This document shows positions 1 through 7,117 of a DNA stretch of 12,309 nucleotides, one piece after another. Origin of the DNA: an uncultured Sphingobacteriales bacterium (lineage in GTDB: Bacteria; Bacteroidota; Bacteroidia; Chitinophagales; Chitinophagaceae). Positions within the stretch are counted from its first letter, which is position 1, and every line of letters begins with the position of its first letter. The DNA lies in the NCBI GenBank assembly GCA_946887085.1, contig CAMPKG010000064.1:1-12309 (forward strand). Reading direction: 5' to 3'. A program made the translations under genes and the position numbers. The notes under the pieces were generated by a model that worked only from the letters and a program-made list of their open reading frames with translations, had not been told where the DNA came from and made no database searches.

Positions 1-934
1 CCGGAAAGTCGACATGAGCGATTGCAGGGTGATCCATATAATGTATACCGGGGCATTCCGTAACAGACAGCAACCGGTTCCAGAATTTTTCTCTTGGAAA
101 ACCCATATTTTCTCCAACTCCCATGGGTCCGCTGGCAGGTGTTCTCACAAATAATACCCGGCCGCCCCTCGCTTTAATTTTGTCCGTCAATGCCTTTGCT
201 CTATTCAACGTAGCAGTGATAGCTGCATCAGGAAGTGGCGGCATACTCTTACCTCTTTCTATAAATGATGACCAGATGGCCTTTACTTTATTTTGCAGTG
301 TGGTATCTGCTAAAAATTTAGGGGTCATTCCTGCCTGCCTGTCGGCCGATGTCCAGGCAAAATCCATGGGAAACATGGGAAGCGTGGAGACTCCTTTGCG
401 ATCAGGCACTTGCAGTTCGTCCAACATGGCGTTTAAAGAAAGAAAATCTTTATCCAAGAAAATTAGTTTTGATTCGAGTAAGCTATTCAACGCGAAGCTC
501 GCCCGCTGAGCCGGTGTACGATCTTTGTAAAAACTGATATTCTTAAGGGTTTCTGCATCCCTTGGTGCAAAGGGTGAAAAAAACAAAGGCTCCGTGATGT
601 CGACGATTAACTTGCCTTTAAATTTTTCATCGTTGGCTAAATCTTCCAGGACCAGCATCGGCGAGCTTCCTTCTTCAGCCAGTTGTATGGCTTTTTCCCC
701 GGTGATCGCTTGCCAGGTCTTTATGTCGAGATCATATTTAATGCGCGACGAACCGATAAAAACAGTTGCGTTTTCCGGCGATTCATATACCTTCCCCCGT
801 TTTTCTGCCCACAGGGCCGGACCATCGTCATAAGATTTGAGAATTCCTTTATTACGGAGGTATAGTTCCCAGGAAATGACAGCAACAGAAACGATTACCA
901 GCGTCAAAATCGCTGTTTTGGCTAAAGGTTGCAC
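1..934 (-). CDS. SGNH-hydrolase-like, membrane-anchored protein (3' end beyond window)
   Basis: Partial gene: 311 codons are open from 934 to the left edge and no stop is reached. An in-frame stop lies about 20 bases upstream of the GTG at 934 and no ATG lies between, so GTG is the best start (TTG nine codons on is the alternative). Residues 5-22 (AKTAILTLVIVSVAVISW) form a signal anchor, so the rest is probably periplasmic. Around residue 55 comes FIGSSRIKYDLD, a GxS-type block I as in SGNH/GDSL esterases and DltD/AlgX-like proteins, in which the serine is the nucleophile. A later segment, GGRVLFVRTPASGP, fits a core beta strand and loop. The C-terminal DxxH catalytic block should lie just outside the window. 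In this phylum such proteins often sit beside MBOAT acyltransferases and modify surface polymers; that role is inferred. The fold call is fairly safe, the substrate unknown. Confidence 0.8.
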   Translation of the reverse strand, partial: MQPLAKTAILTLVIVSVAVISWELYLRNKGILKSYDDGPALWAEKRGKVYESPENATVFIGSSRIKYDLDIKTWQAITGEKAIQLAEEGSSPMLVLEDLANDEKFKGKLIVDITEPLFFSPFAPRDAETLKNISFYKDRTPAQRASFALNSLLESKLIFLDKDFLSLNAMLDELQVPDRKGVSTLPMFPMDFAWTSADRQAGMTPKFLADTTLQNKVKAIWSSFIERGKSMPPLPDAAITATLNRAKALTDKIKARGGRVLFVRTPASGPMGVGENMGFPREKFWNRLLSVTECPGIHYMDHPAIAHVDFP

Positions 935-1183
935 TTGGTATAATTTATAAGATTAGAGACATAATGCCCTTATTTGCGTTCTCATGGGAGACGGCAAAAT
1001 ATAACGGTGGACATACGTATTAAAAGAAGAAAGGGTAAGTGCGGGACAGGAATAATTAAAGATAATAACTGGGTTCTTAATATTGAAATTTTTTTTATAT
1101 GTCGTCTTTTAAAGAATCCAGTGCCTTGAACAGGGGAGATAGGTACTTTTGTGAAGTTTCCAGGAATAATATGGTTGATGTAA

Positions 1184-1795
1184 TCAATACACAGCCGGTT
1201 TCTTTGGCAGCAATTTGGGATTATACCTGGCTCCTGCCGCTACCTGGATCATGGTGATCCGAACTTTGGTGGGAAAGAACTTCTCAAAATCCGCGCGCTT
1301 GTGCGCATGTCCTTTTCCGCCGCTATTGTCTTTAATCACAAGATCCATTTGTTTTATTCCTTCGGTCCAAATGATAGATTCATTCTCCCACCACGAAGTC
1401 ATCGGCACATCCTTTTCATACACTCCGGTTTGGGTATAAAGATCTGTGCCGGTACAACCATAATTATTCTTCTGGCCCTTATTGGGAATATAGCAGAGGC
1501 TCCATGTAGTGGGTTCTCCCCCTGCAGGTTTTTCCAGCACTTCCATCCGAATATGTACCGTGCCATTACGGTAATCCACAGGCGAAGTCCAGTCTTTTGG
1601 AACCCGGGGATTAAGCATATCGTGTTTAACGTAAAAATGGGATTTATTTGGCGTTGCATTATCCGCATCTGCTTTTGTGTAGGTGAATTGAACATCAAAA
1701 AGCACAAACTGGTTTTTGGCCGTAGCTTTTTTGGCATGTTGGGCTAACATAAATCCGGGAACCAGCAACAAAACTAACAAGAAGGGGTTTTTCAT
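1184..1795 (-). CDS. Secreted protein of unknown function
   Basis: A 203-residue protein starting with ATG at 1795. Residues 1-18 (MKNPFLLVLLLVPGFMLA) are a clear signal peptide, with likely cleavage before Gln19 and no lipobox cysteine, so it should be periplasmic or secreted. The mature part is rich in aromatic residues and has alternating hydrophobic strands (VHIRMEVLEK, WSLCYIPNKG, MDLVIKDNSGG, KVRITMIQVA), which suggests a beta-sandwich. The two cysteines of the mature part lie within about 15 residues of each other (LCYIPNKG...YGC) and could form a disulfide. The conserved-looking GKGHAHKRADFEKFFPTKVR stretch is rich in His and basic residues. I do not recognise a named family. It lies 92 bp downstream of the AraC-type regulator on the same strand, so co-transcription is possible but not shown. 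Confidence 0.8.
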   Translation of the reverse strand: MKNPFLLVLLLVPGFMLAQHAKKATAKNQFVLFDVQFTYTKADADNATPNKSHFYVKHDMLNPRVPKDWTSPVDYRNGTVHIRMEVLEKPAGGEPTTWSLCYIPNKGQKNNYGCTGTDLYTQTGVYEKDVPMTSWWENESIIWTEGIKQMDLVIKDNSGGKGHAHKRADFEKFFPTKVRITMIQVAAGARYNPKLLPKKPAVY

Positions 1796-1887
1796 TGTCT
1801 CAGTTTAATTTTTTCAGGCTAATATAACCAATCGCGGTGCGATAACCGTTTTTTCTGCAATAATCTATGAATTTTGTGGTTGGCCCG

Positions 1888-2877
1888 CTAAACAACCGCT
1901 TCCTTATTGTACTTGTTTTTATAGTTGAGTGGCGACATACCTGTTATTCTCCTGAATACATCCCTGAATGCTTTCTGATCGGCATATCCCACTTCATACA
2001 TCACTTCGCTGATCGTTTTGTTGGATGATTCAAACGCCTTCTTGGCAGATTCAATCTTCACCCGCTGCAGGTATTCAAGAGGTGTATTGCCGGTAGCTTT
2101 CACGAACCGTCGATCAAAGTTTCTTCTGCCCACAGCAAATTTCTGCGACAAATCCTTTACCGATATCCTTTCATAGAAATTATCCTCGATGTATGTCTGG
2201 GCCTTTTTCACCACATCATCTCCATGAGCCTTTTGAGGAGTAAAAATCGCAAAGTCATTTTGCGTTACCCTGTCTATATCTACCTGGAAAGTTTTGGAAC
2301 AATAAATGGCCGTTTGCCTGCCGTAGTATTTTTCCAACAGGTAAATCAAAAGATTTAAGAATGAATAGCCGCCGCCGTTCGTATAAAGGCCGTACTCATC
2401 GGTGATCAGCTTTTCTGTCTTTAGATTTACTTCCGGAAACAGCTTTTTCAAATTGCCGGCCGCGTTCCAGTGAATAGAGCAATTTCTTCCATTCAGCAAA
2501 CCGGTTGAGGCCAGTATATAAGCTCCTGTGCACATACTCGCAACCTCGGCGCCTTTATTATATTGCTCCTGTATCCAGTCGACCAGTTGGAGATTATTTT
2601 TAGCGGCTGTTGTAAAATCACTGGCCATAGAAGGTATGATGATAAGATTCGTTTTCCGGATGGAAGAAATATGTACGGAAGGTGTGATAGTCACCATGCC
2701 ATTTGCAAATTCTGACTTGTGAGATACGCCGGCCAATTGGATTTTGAACAGGGGTTCCTTTCCCCTCTCGGTCCGCAGTTCGTTGGCCCTGCTGAAGAAG
2801 TCGTACGCCCCGCATACGCATGATATGGTACTGAGTGCAGTTTGTTTATCCGGTACCAGTATGGTAAGATGTTTCAT
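1888..2877 (-). CDS. AraC-family regulator with N-terminal DJ-1/PfpI (GATase1-like) domain
   Basis: A 329-residue transcription factor of the GlxA/FtrA type. Residues 1-195 form a DJ-1/PfpI-like domain with the nucleophile-elbow motif VASMCTGAYILAS (Cys116); in these regulators the domain usually serves as a ligand sensor rather than an enzyme. Residues ~220-322 are an AraC/XylS double helix-turn-helix: first helix pair around ISVKDLSQKFAVGRRNFDRR, second around ISEVMYEVGYADQKAFRDVF, followed by the family signature RITGMSPLNYKNKY. I chose ATG 2877 (MKHLTILVPD), the usual N-terminus of this family, over the in-frame TTG at 2898. The gene is divergent from the SRPBCC gene at 3028, a common arrangement for a local regulator and its target. 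A repeated 12-mer in the shared promoter region could be its operator (inference). Confidence 0.92.
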   Translation of the reverse strand: MKHLTILVPDKQTALSTISCVCGAYDFFSRANELRTERGKEPLFKIQLAGVSHKSEFANGMVTITPSVHISSIRKTNLIIIPSMASDFTTAAKNNLQLVDWIQEQYNKGAEVASMCTGAYILASTGLLNGRNCSIHWNAAGNLKKLFPEVNLKTEKLITDEYGLYTNGGGYSFLNLLIYLLEKYYGRQTAIYCSKTFQVDIDRVTQNDFAIFTPQKAHGDDVVKKAQTYIEDNFYERISVKDLSQKFAVGRRNFDRRFVKATGNTPLEYLQRVKIESAKKAFESSNKTISEVMYEVGYADQKAFRDVFRRITGMSPLNYKNKYNKEAVV

Positions 2878-2888
2878 TCGCTTATTAT

Positions 2889-2998
2889 TTTCTGTCAATA
2901 GTTACCGCCAACACCCAACAAAGTTACTGCTTGCATTTGTCCAAATCGCCCCGCGATAATGTCTTATTTGCACCCCCGCGCCTAAGTTTCTGTCAATA
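2889..2998. repeat. 12-bp direct repeat in divergent promoter region (candidate operator)
   Basis: TTTCTGTCAATA occurs twice, at 2889-2900 and 2987-2998, exactly 98 bp apart and in the same orientation. The first copy sits 12-23 bases upstream of the regulator's ATG. The second runs into the TAATTTTG box ahead of the SRPBCC gene. A perfect 12-mer recurring inside one ~150-bp intergenic region is very unlikely by chance. AraC-family proteins commonly bind direct repeats, so the adjacent DJ-1/AraC regulator is the natural candidate binder; that link is inferred. Confidence 0.5.
2919..2926 (-). promoter_or_regulatory. Candidate -7 box of the DJ-1/AraC regulator
   Basis: The minus strand reads TAACTTTG, a perfect match to the Bacteroidota -7 consensus TAnnTTTG, 42 bases before the ATG at 2877. 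A TTTG that could be the -33 element lies only 15 bases further upstream, shorter than the usual ~19, so the promoter call is tentative. Confidence 0.4.
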
Positions 2999-3004
2999 AT
3001 TTTG
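2997..3004 (+). promoter_or_regulatory. Candidate -7 box of the SRPBCC gene
   Basis: TAATTTTG matches the Bacteroidota -7 consensus TAnnTTTG exactly and lies 23 bases before the ATG at 3028, giving a short plausible leader. The nearest upstream TTTG (2967-2970) is 26 bases away, too far for a standard -33 element, as might be expected of an activator-dependent promoter. It overlaps the second copy of the 12-bp repeat by two bases. Confidence 0.4.
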
Positions 3005-3027
3005 GGTTGTTATAAAAATCAACAGTT

Positions 3028-3459
3028 ATGAAAAGCATTTATCACAGGCTGGTTATCGAAGCGCCGGCAGACAAAGTTTACGAAGCAATAACCACGCAGG
3101 AAGGCCTCGCGGTCTGGTGGACGCCCCACACGAAAGCTAAACCCGTAGTGGGCAATGTAAACAGATTTGAATTTGGAGATGGCTATCATAAAGAAATGAA
3201 AGTGGACGAGCTTACACCAGCGCAACGTGTGAAATGGGTTTGTATAGAAGGCTACGAAGACTGGATCGGCACTACCGTCACGTTCGAGTTGCAGCCGCAT
3301 AAAAAAGGAACTGTTCTCTTGTTCCATCATGATGGGTTCAAAGAATATAACGATGGCTATGCGGCGTGCAGTTTCGACTGGGCGACATTCCTGAGAAGCA
3401 TGAGATCGCTTGTGGTAACAGGTAAGGGACATCCCTATCCCGATCACCATGAATTATGA
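3028..3459 (+). CDS. SRPBCC / AHSA1-type START-like domain protein
   Basis: A 143-residue single-domain cytoplasmic protein of the AHSA1 (activator of Hsp90 ATPase homologue 1-like) group in the SRPBCC superfamily. The opening strand IYHRLVIEAPADKVYEAIT and the following LAVWWTP are the family's recognisable N-terminal helix-grip segment. Later come FELQPHKKGTVLLFHHDGF and the C-terminal helix around FDWATFLRSMRSLVVTGKG, ending at the usual length. These proteins form a hydrophobic cavity that binds a ligand; bacterial members rarely have a known substrate, and none can be read from the sequence. ATG 3028 is preceded by an A-rich stretch but no Shine-Dalgarno. The divergent DJ-1/AraC regulator 150 bp away is its probable controller. 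Confidence 0.92.
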   Translation: MKSIYHRLVIEAPADKVYEAITTQEGLAVWWTPHTKAKPVVGNVNRFEFGDGYHKEMKVDELTPAQRVKWVCIEGYEDWIGTTVTFELQPHKKGTVLLFHHDGFKEYNDGYAACSFDWATFLRSMRSLVVTGKGHPYPDHHEL

Positions 3460-3523
3460 GAAAACAAGATCATCGTACCGGATTGAATTTGGAATAAGGA
3501 AGATCAGATTCCGGGGTCCACCC

Positions 3524-5533
3524 TCATTCCGTCCTTAAACTCTTTACCGGGTTGGCCATGGCGGCCTTGATGGATTGAAAGCTGATCGTGAATAGTGTTA
3601 TGAGTATTACAGATACACCTGCCATAATGAATACGTACGGAGTAATGCTGATGCGGTAGGCAAAACTTTGCAGCCAACTGCTCATCAACCACCACGATAC
3701 AGGAAGAGCAATGACCAGCGAAATAAGCGTCAACCATAAAAAGTCCTTAGACAGCATCGTGGTAATATTTACCACCGAAGCGCCGACTACCTTTCTTACA
3801 CCGATTTCCTTTCTTCTCTTTTGGGCCGTAAACGCCGCTAAGCCAAACAAGCCGAGGCATGAAATGATAATCGCCAGCCCTGCGAAATATTTCGATAAGG
3901 CAGACACTTTTGTTTCCGAATCATATTGCTGTTGATACGCCTCATCCAAAAAATTAAATGTGAACGGGAAACCGGGATTGTACTTCTCGTACAAGCCCTC
4001 AATAGCGGCGATGGTTTGCCGCTGGTTCTGAGCTTGCACACGAGCAACAATTTTATTTCCTCCCCATAAAACCAGATAACCAGGCTTTATTGATTCATGC
4101 AGCGACTCAAAATGAAAATCCTTTACAACGCCAATGACCTGCGCGTCACTGCCAAATCTTCGTATAGTTTTTCCGATAGGGTTCTTTAATCCCATCATTT
4201 CGACTGCTTTTTCGTTCAGGATAATCTTGTTTGAATCACCGCCAAACCTCCTGGAGAAACTCCTCCCTTCGACCATGGTCATACCCATCGTTTCAACAAA
4301 ATCATAATCCACCTCGAAAGCTTCGAAAAAAACATCGTTGTTAGGATCCCTCCCTTCCCAATCCATACCCGAATGACTGTATCCCCGTCCCACCATCTTG
4401 TGATACGTAGAACTTGCGTTCACAACACCGGGAATAGTTTTGAGCTCTGCTATAAATGATTGCTTTTTATCTTTCATGGGTCCCTCTACGGACAGGCGAA
4501 GAATATTATCCTTCCTGTACCCGGCATCGGTGTTTTGTATGAATTGTATCTGCTGATAGATAACCATCACGGCAACGATCAAAATAGTTGACAGTGTAAA
4601 TTGAAAGACCACCAACCCTTTTCGCGACAGCACCTCAGTAACGGAGGTATTAAATTTTCCTTTTAATATCGACAGCGGGTTAAATTTAGACAAATACAGC
4701 GCGGGGTAACTGCCTGCCAATAATCCCGTGCATAGAATAAAAGGCACAAAATAACAGATGATGGCTAGGTAAAGATCTGATAACCGTGTTGCAAGATCTT
4801 TTCTTGACGTGTCTCCGGTGTTGTCCGTAATGACGTTCGCCACTAATTTGTTGAACGTATTAATATCCATATCCTCACTTGCCAGTACATAATTGTAGGG
4901 TCCCCGATCTCCCCACTTTGTTACCCATTCCTTGATACTTTTAAAATATTCAAAGGATAATACAAAATCGAACTGCTGCGATGAATGTTTGGGTACCTTT
5001 TCAAATATGCCGGAAACATAAAATGTCGTGTCCTGGTCAAACCTCACAGGCTTCCCGATAATATTTTCGGTGGTACCAAAAAGTTTCGTTGCAAGTTCGT
5101 CGGATATGACGATGGCGTTTTTATTTTCCAGGACGGTATTCTTATTTCCGTCGATGAGTTTAAAAGAAAATATATTGAAATAGTCTTTTTCTGCATATTG
5201 CCCTGATGCTTTGATGTTTTTATCTCTCACAGAAAGTGTGTATTCCGGAAACCACTGGGGCGGTGCAACTGCTGCGGCATATTCCGCTCCACGTACTTGT
5301 TGTTTGACCGCTTCGCTCAGTAAGCCTGATGATTCTTTTGAATGGTTCTCCAAAAGTTCGTACAGCCGGTCGTCATTGGCGAAGAATTTATCATAACTCA
5401 ATTCGTCGTTCACCCAAAACAAAATAAGCAAGGCACAACCGAGGCCCGCAGATAAACCGAGTACATTTAAGAAAGTAAATTGCTTGTCTTTTACAAGGTT
5501 TCGCCAGGCGATTTTGAGGTTTGTTTTAAACAT
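3524..5533 (-). CDS. MacB/FtsX-like ABC transporter permease lacking most of its first FtsX domain
   Basis: Inner-membrane permease of the two-unit Bacteroidota MacB-PCD/FtsX type. I chose ATG 5533 (MFKTNLKIAWRNL), the canonical N-terminus, over an ATG 28 codons upstream. That gives 669 residues; homologues usually have about 780-800. In order: TM1 (~19-43), a periplasmic MacB core domain (~44-255), then RLSDLYL joined directly to AIICYFVPFILCTGLLAGSY. Next are TM ~304-331 after RKGLVVFQF, a second periplasmic domain, and an intact C-terminal FtsX unit with YFAGLAIIISCLGLFGLAAF, RRKEIGVRKVVGA (~573-585) and a final TM ~633-655, ending ANPVKSLRTE. The first copy of the EIGIRKVVGA coupling region and its two flanking membrane segments are absent: an in-frame loss of roughly 110-120 residues at about 4765. 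An even number of helices is lost, so topology could be kept. No ATPase gene is adjacent. Function may be altered or lost. Confidence 0.88.
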   Translation of the reverse strand: MFKTNLKIAWRNLVKDKQFTFLNVLGLSAGLGCALLILFWVNDELSYDKFFANDDRLYELLENHSKESSGLLSEAVKQQVRGAEYAAAVAPPQWFPEYTLSVRDKNIKASGQYAEKDYFNIFSFKLIDGNKNTVLENKNAIVISDELATKLFGTTENIIGKPVRFDQDTTFYVSGIFEKVPKHSSQQFDFVLSFEYFKSIKEWVTKWGDRGPYNYVLASEDMDINTFNKLVANVITDNTGDTSRKDLATRLSDLYLAIICYFVPFILCTGLLAGSYPALYLSKFNPLSILKGKFNTSVTEVLSRKGLVVFQFTLSTILIVAVMVIYQQIQFIQNTDAGYRKDNILRLSVEGPMKDKKQSFIAELKTIPGVVNASSTYHKMVGRGYSHSGMDWEGRDPNNDVFFEAFEVDYDFVETMGMTMVEGRSFSRRFGGDSNKIILNEKAVEMMGLKNPIGKTIRRFGSDAQVIGVVKDFHFESLHESIKPGYLVLWGGNKIVARVQAQNQRQTIAAIEGLYEKYNPGFPFTFNFLDEAYQQQYDSETKVSALSKYFAGLAIIISCLGLFGLAAFTAQKRRKEIGVRKVVGASVVNITTMLSKDFLWLTLISLVIALPVSWWLMSSWLQSFAYRISITPYVFIMAGVSVILITLFTISFQSIKAAMANPVKSLRTE

Positions 5534-5804
5534 AAAAGAAGAGTTTAGCCGTACACTGGACTTTAAACAGGTTTGTACGTTAAAAACATACCAGTAAATA
5601 AATATTTGATTATCCATGTGTTATAGTGAACCGATAAGCGGATGTGTTCGCTTACGATACAATGACTGGCCGTTTTTGGCACGACATCAATTAAACCCGC
5701 GGCCATATTTTATTGAAAAGTGTATCTTCAGTAATCTTCTCCATTACCCCTGATTTAGCTGCTTCGTGCCCTGTGGTTGCTTCGCACATTTAAACTTATC
5801 ACAC

Positions 5805-6728
5805 ATGCGAGTCTTCCTCTATGCCATGGCAGCATCGGCAGCATTAGCTTCCTGCAGAAAAGAAATCAGAGAGCCGTCTTCAACGATTACCAGCGAAACA
5901 ATCAATAGCAATGCCCTTGCGCCGCTTCCTTGTCATTCTACTGCCTTTTCAACAAATTACATTGCCAGGAGGGGCCAGGTGCCTCCGTTCCGATTTACCA
6001 AAACATTGTATTCGGATACCAGGGTCAAGACGATAAACATGTTATCCAGGGCTGCTCCCAATGATCATTTTTACGCCCCTCAGGCATATGAGTTGAAAGG
6101 CACGTTTACTTACTCGCCCTATGCGGCCAAATTTAAAGGCACAAGAGAGAAATGGGAATACCACTCTAATGGAAGCAGGACGTCGGTGGAGAAACTGAAC
6201 CTGGTGTACAATTTTACGTTCAATGCCGCGGGCTTATGTACTTCGGTGTCGCAGGACGCCGTTCGGGTGCTGAAACTTAACTACAATAATCCCGGCCGCC
6301 CGAATACATTATCAGGCATGACGTATAGGTACGATGTAACGCTGGAGAATGAATTGCCAATTAGTGTACAAGTTGATTCCCGAGGAAATCCCATACACAT
6401 TTCGAAGCCGTGGACTTCGTATGACACTGAAGTGAGATACAAGTATGATTATACAAAATCGGGTGGAAGGTATAATTATCAACCGAGCCAGTATGGCGTC
6501 ACCTATGAGTACAGCTTGCTGGAGGTAATGCAGTGGGTGCCCGTCGGTAATAATCCGCGGTCGGGAGTGTCGGTTAGCTTCATAAGTACCAGCGACGAAC
6601 TGGGTGTATATCGAAGAACCCAGTCGCAGGTGTATAAGAACCTGAAGTACGATGCTAAGAAAAATCTTGTTTCTTACACCTACGGCGACAACGTTCTTCA
6701 GAAAACAACATGGTACTGTAAACCCTGA
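5805..6728 (+). CDS. Lipoprotein of unknown function, probably outer-membrane/surface
   Basis: A 307-residue protein when started at ATG 5805; an upstream in-frame GTG (5766) would put charged and polar residues before the signal peptide, so it is not preferred. MRVFLYAMAASAALASC is a type II signal peptide with lipobox LASC (Cys17). The next residues, RKEIRE, resemble the Lys/acidic lipoprotein export signal known to send Bacteroidota lipoproteins to the cell surface; surface location is inferred. The mature part has many Tyr-rich alternating strands (YNFTFNAAG, EVRYKYDYTK, YGVTYEYSLLE, LKYDAKKNLVSYTY), a beta-rich pattern loosely like YD-repeat or DUF4595-type lipoproteins, but I cannot assign a family. 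It stands alone, divergent from the permease and followed 33 bp later by the Cys-rich/TonB operon, which has its own -7 box. Confidence 0.82.
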   Translation: MRVFLYAMAASAALASCRKEIREPSSTITSETINSNALAPLPCHSTAFSTNYIARRGQVPPFRFTKTLYSDTRVKTINMLSRAAPNDHFYAPQAYELKGTFTYSPYAAKFKGTREKWEYHSNGSRTSVEKLNLVYNFTFNAAGLCTSVSQDAVRVLKLNYNNPGRPNTLSGMTYRYDVTLENELPISVQVDSRGNPIHISKPWTSYDTEVRYKYDYTKSGGRYNYQPSQYGVTYEYSLLEVMQWVPVGNNPRSGVSVSFISTSDELGVYRRTQSQVYKNLKYDAKKNLVSYTYGDNVLQKTTWYCKP

Positions 6729-6749
6729 ACACGTCTGCAAAACATCTAT

Positions 6750-6757
6750 TAACTTTG
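6750..6757 (+). promoter_or_regulatory. -7 box of the Cys-rich protein/TonB receptor operon
   Basis: TAACTTTG is a perfect TAnnTTTG match, followed by CA as is common at Bacteroidota start sites. It ends only four bases before the assumed GTG start at 6762, so transcription would begin at or right beside the start codon. No TTTG -33 element is visible at the expected spacing. Confidence 0.45.
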
Positions 6758-6761
6758 CAGC

Positions 6762-7082
6762 GTGAACAAAGTGCTTTTAGTGATATTGTCCCTCTGGGTT
6801 GTGCTGACGGGCTTCCTGCCCTGCTCTATTTTGGATAGTTGCTCAGAAGAAGTGCAAACTGCACAGCAGTCGCAGCCGAACGATAAAGACTGCGGAAACT
6901 GCGCGGCGTTGTGCGCCTGTTCGGGCGTTAGCGTGTTGGCAGAAAACCGGTTCACTTACGTCATCATCGCCCCCGAAACATTTATCCAGGCATTTCGTTC
7001 GACTATTCCCGCATATCTTCCCGAAGCCTGGTTCCCGCCGCTTATTCAACCTCCCCGCGAACGTTCCTCCACCGCTGTTTAA
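6762..7082 (+). CDS. Small Cys-rich exported protein (DUF6660-like), partner of TonB receptor
   Basis: A 106-residue protein. Residues 1-20 form a hydrophobic signal or anchor (KVLLVILSLWVVLTGFLPC). Six cysteines follow in clusters: Cys21 and Cys27, then DCGNCAALCACSG with Cys44, 47, 51 and 53 (C-x2-C-x3-C-x-C). The C-terminus is Pro-rich (PEAWFPPLIQPPRER). Layout, length and position resemble the small Bacteroidota proteins called DUF6660 that precede TonB-dependent receptors; this assignment is from memory of the family's pattern. The cysteine cluster suggests metal binding in the periplasm or outer membrane, without proof. Start: GTG 6762 is assumed, but the -7 box ends at 6757; GTG 6771 (three codons on, keeping the signal sequence) is an alternative. 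The TonB receptor begins 35 bp downstream, so the two are very likely one operon. Confidence 0.75.
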   Translation: MNKVLLVILSLWVVLTGFLPCSILDSCSEEVQTAQQSQPNDKDCGNCAALCACSGVSVLAENRFTYVIIAPETFIQAFRSTIPAYLPEAWFPPLIQPPRERSSTAV

Positions 7083-7117
7083 ATATCGAACGTTCACGAA
7101 AAATATTTGTAAGCATA

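Noticed and set aside
935..1183. A 249-bp gap between the SGNH protein and the secreted protein, with an 8-T run near 1089
   Set aside because: No hairpin precedes the T-run, no open frame has coding character, and no clear -7 box was found (only TATATTTTG on the minus strand, one base out of register).
1836..1856. CGGT...ACCG hairpin followed by six Ts on the plus strand
   Set aside because: It would only work as a plus-strand terminator, but the genes on both sides are on the minus strand; the four-base stem is also too weak.
3019..3450. A 143-codon open frame on the minus strand opposite the SRPBCC gene
   Set aside because: It is antisense to a clearly recognisable AHSA1-type protein, has no recognisable domain, and is explained by codon bias of the real gene.
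5636..5655. TAAGCG-N8-CGCTTA inverted repeat between the permease and the lipoprotein gene
   Set aside because: Six-base arms are too short to be convincing and no T-run or promoter box places it as terminator or operator.
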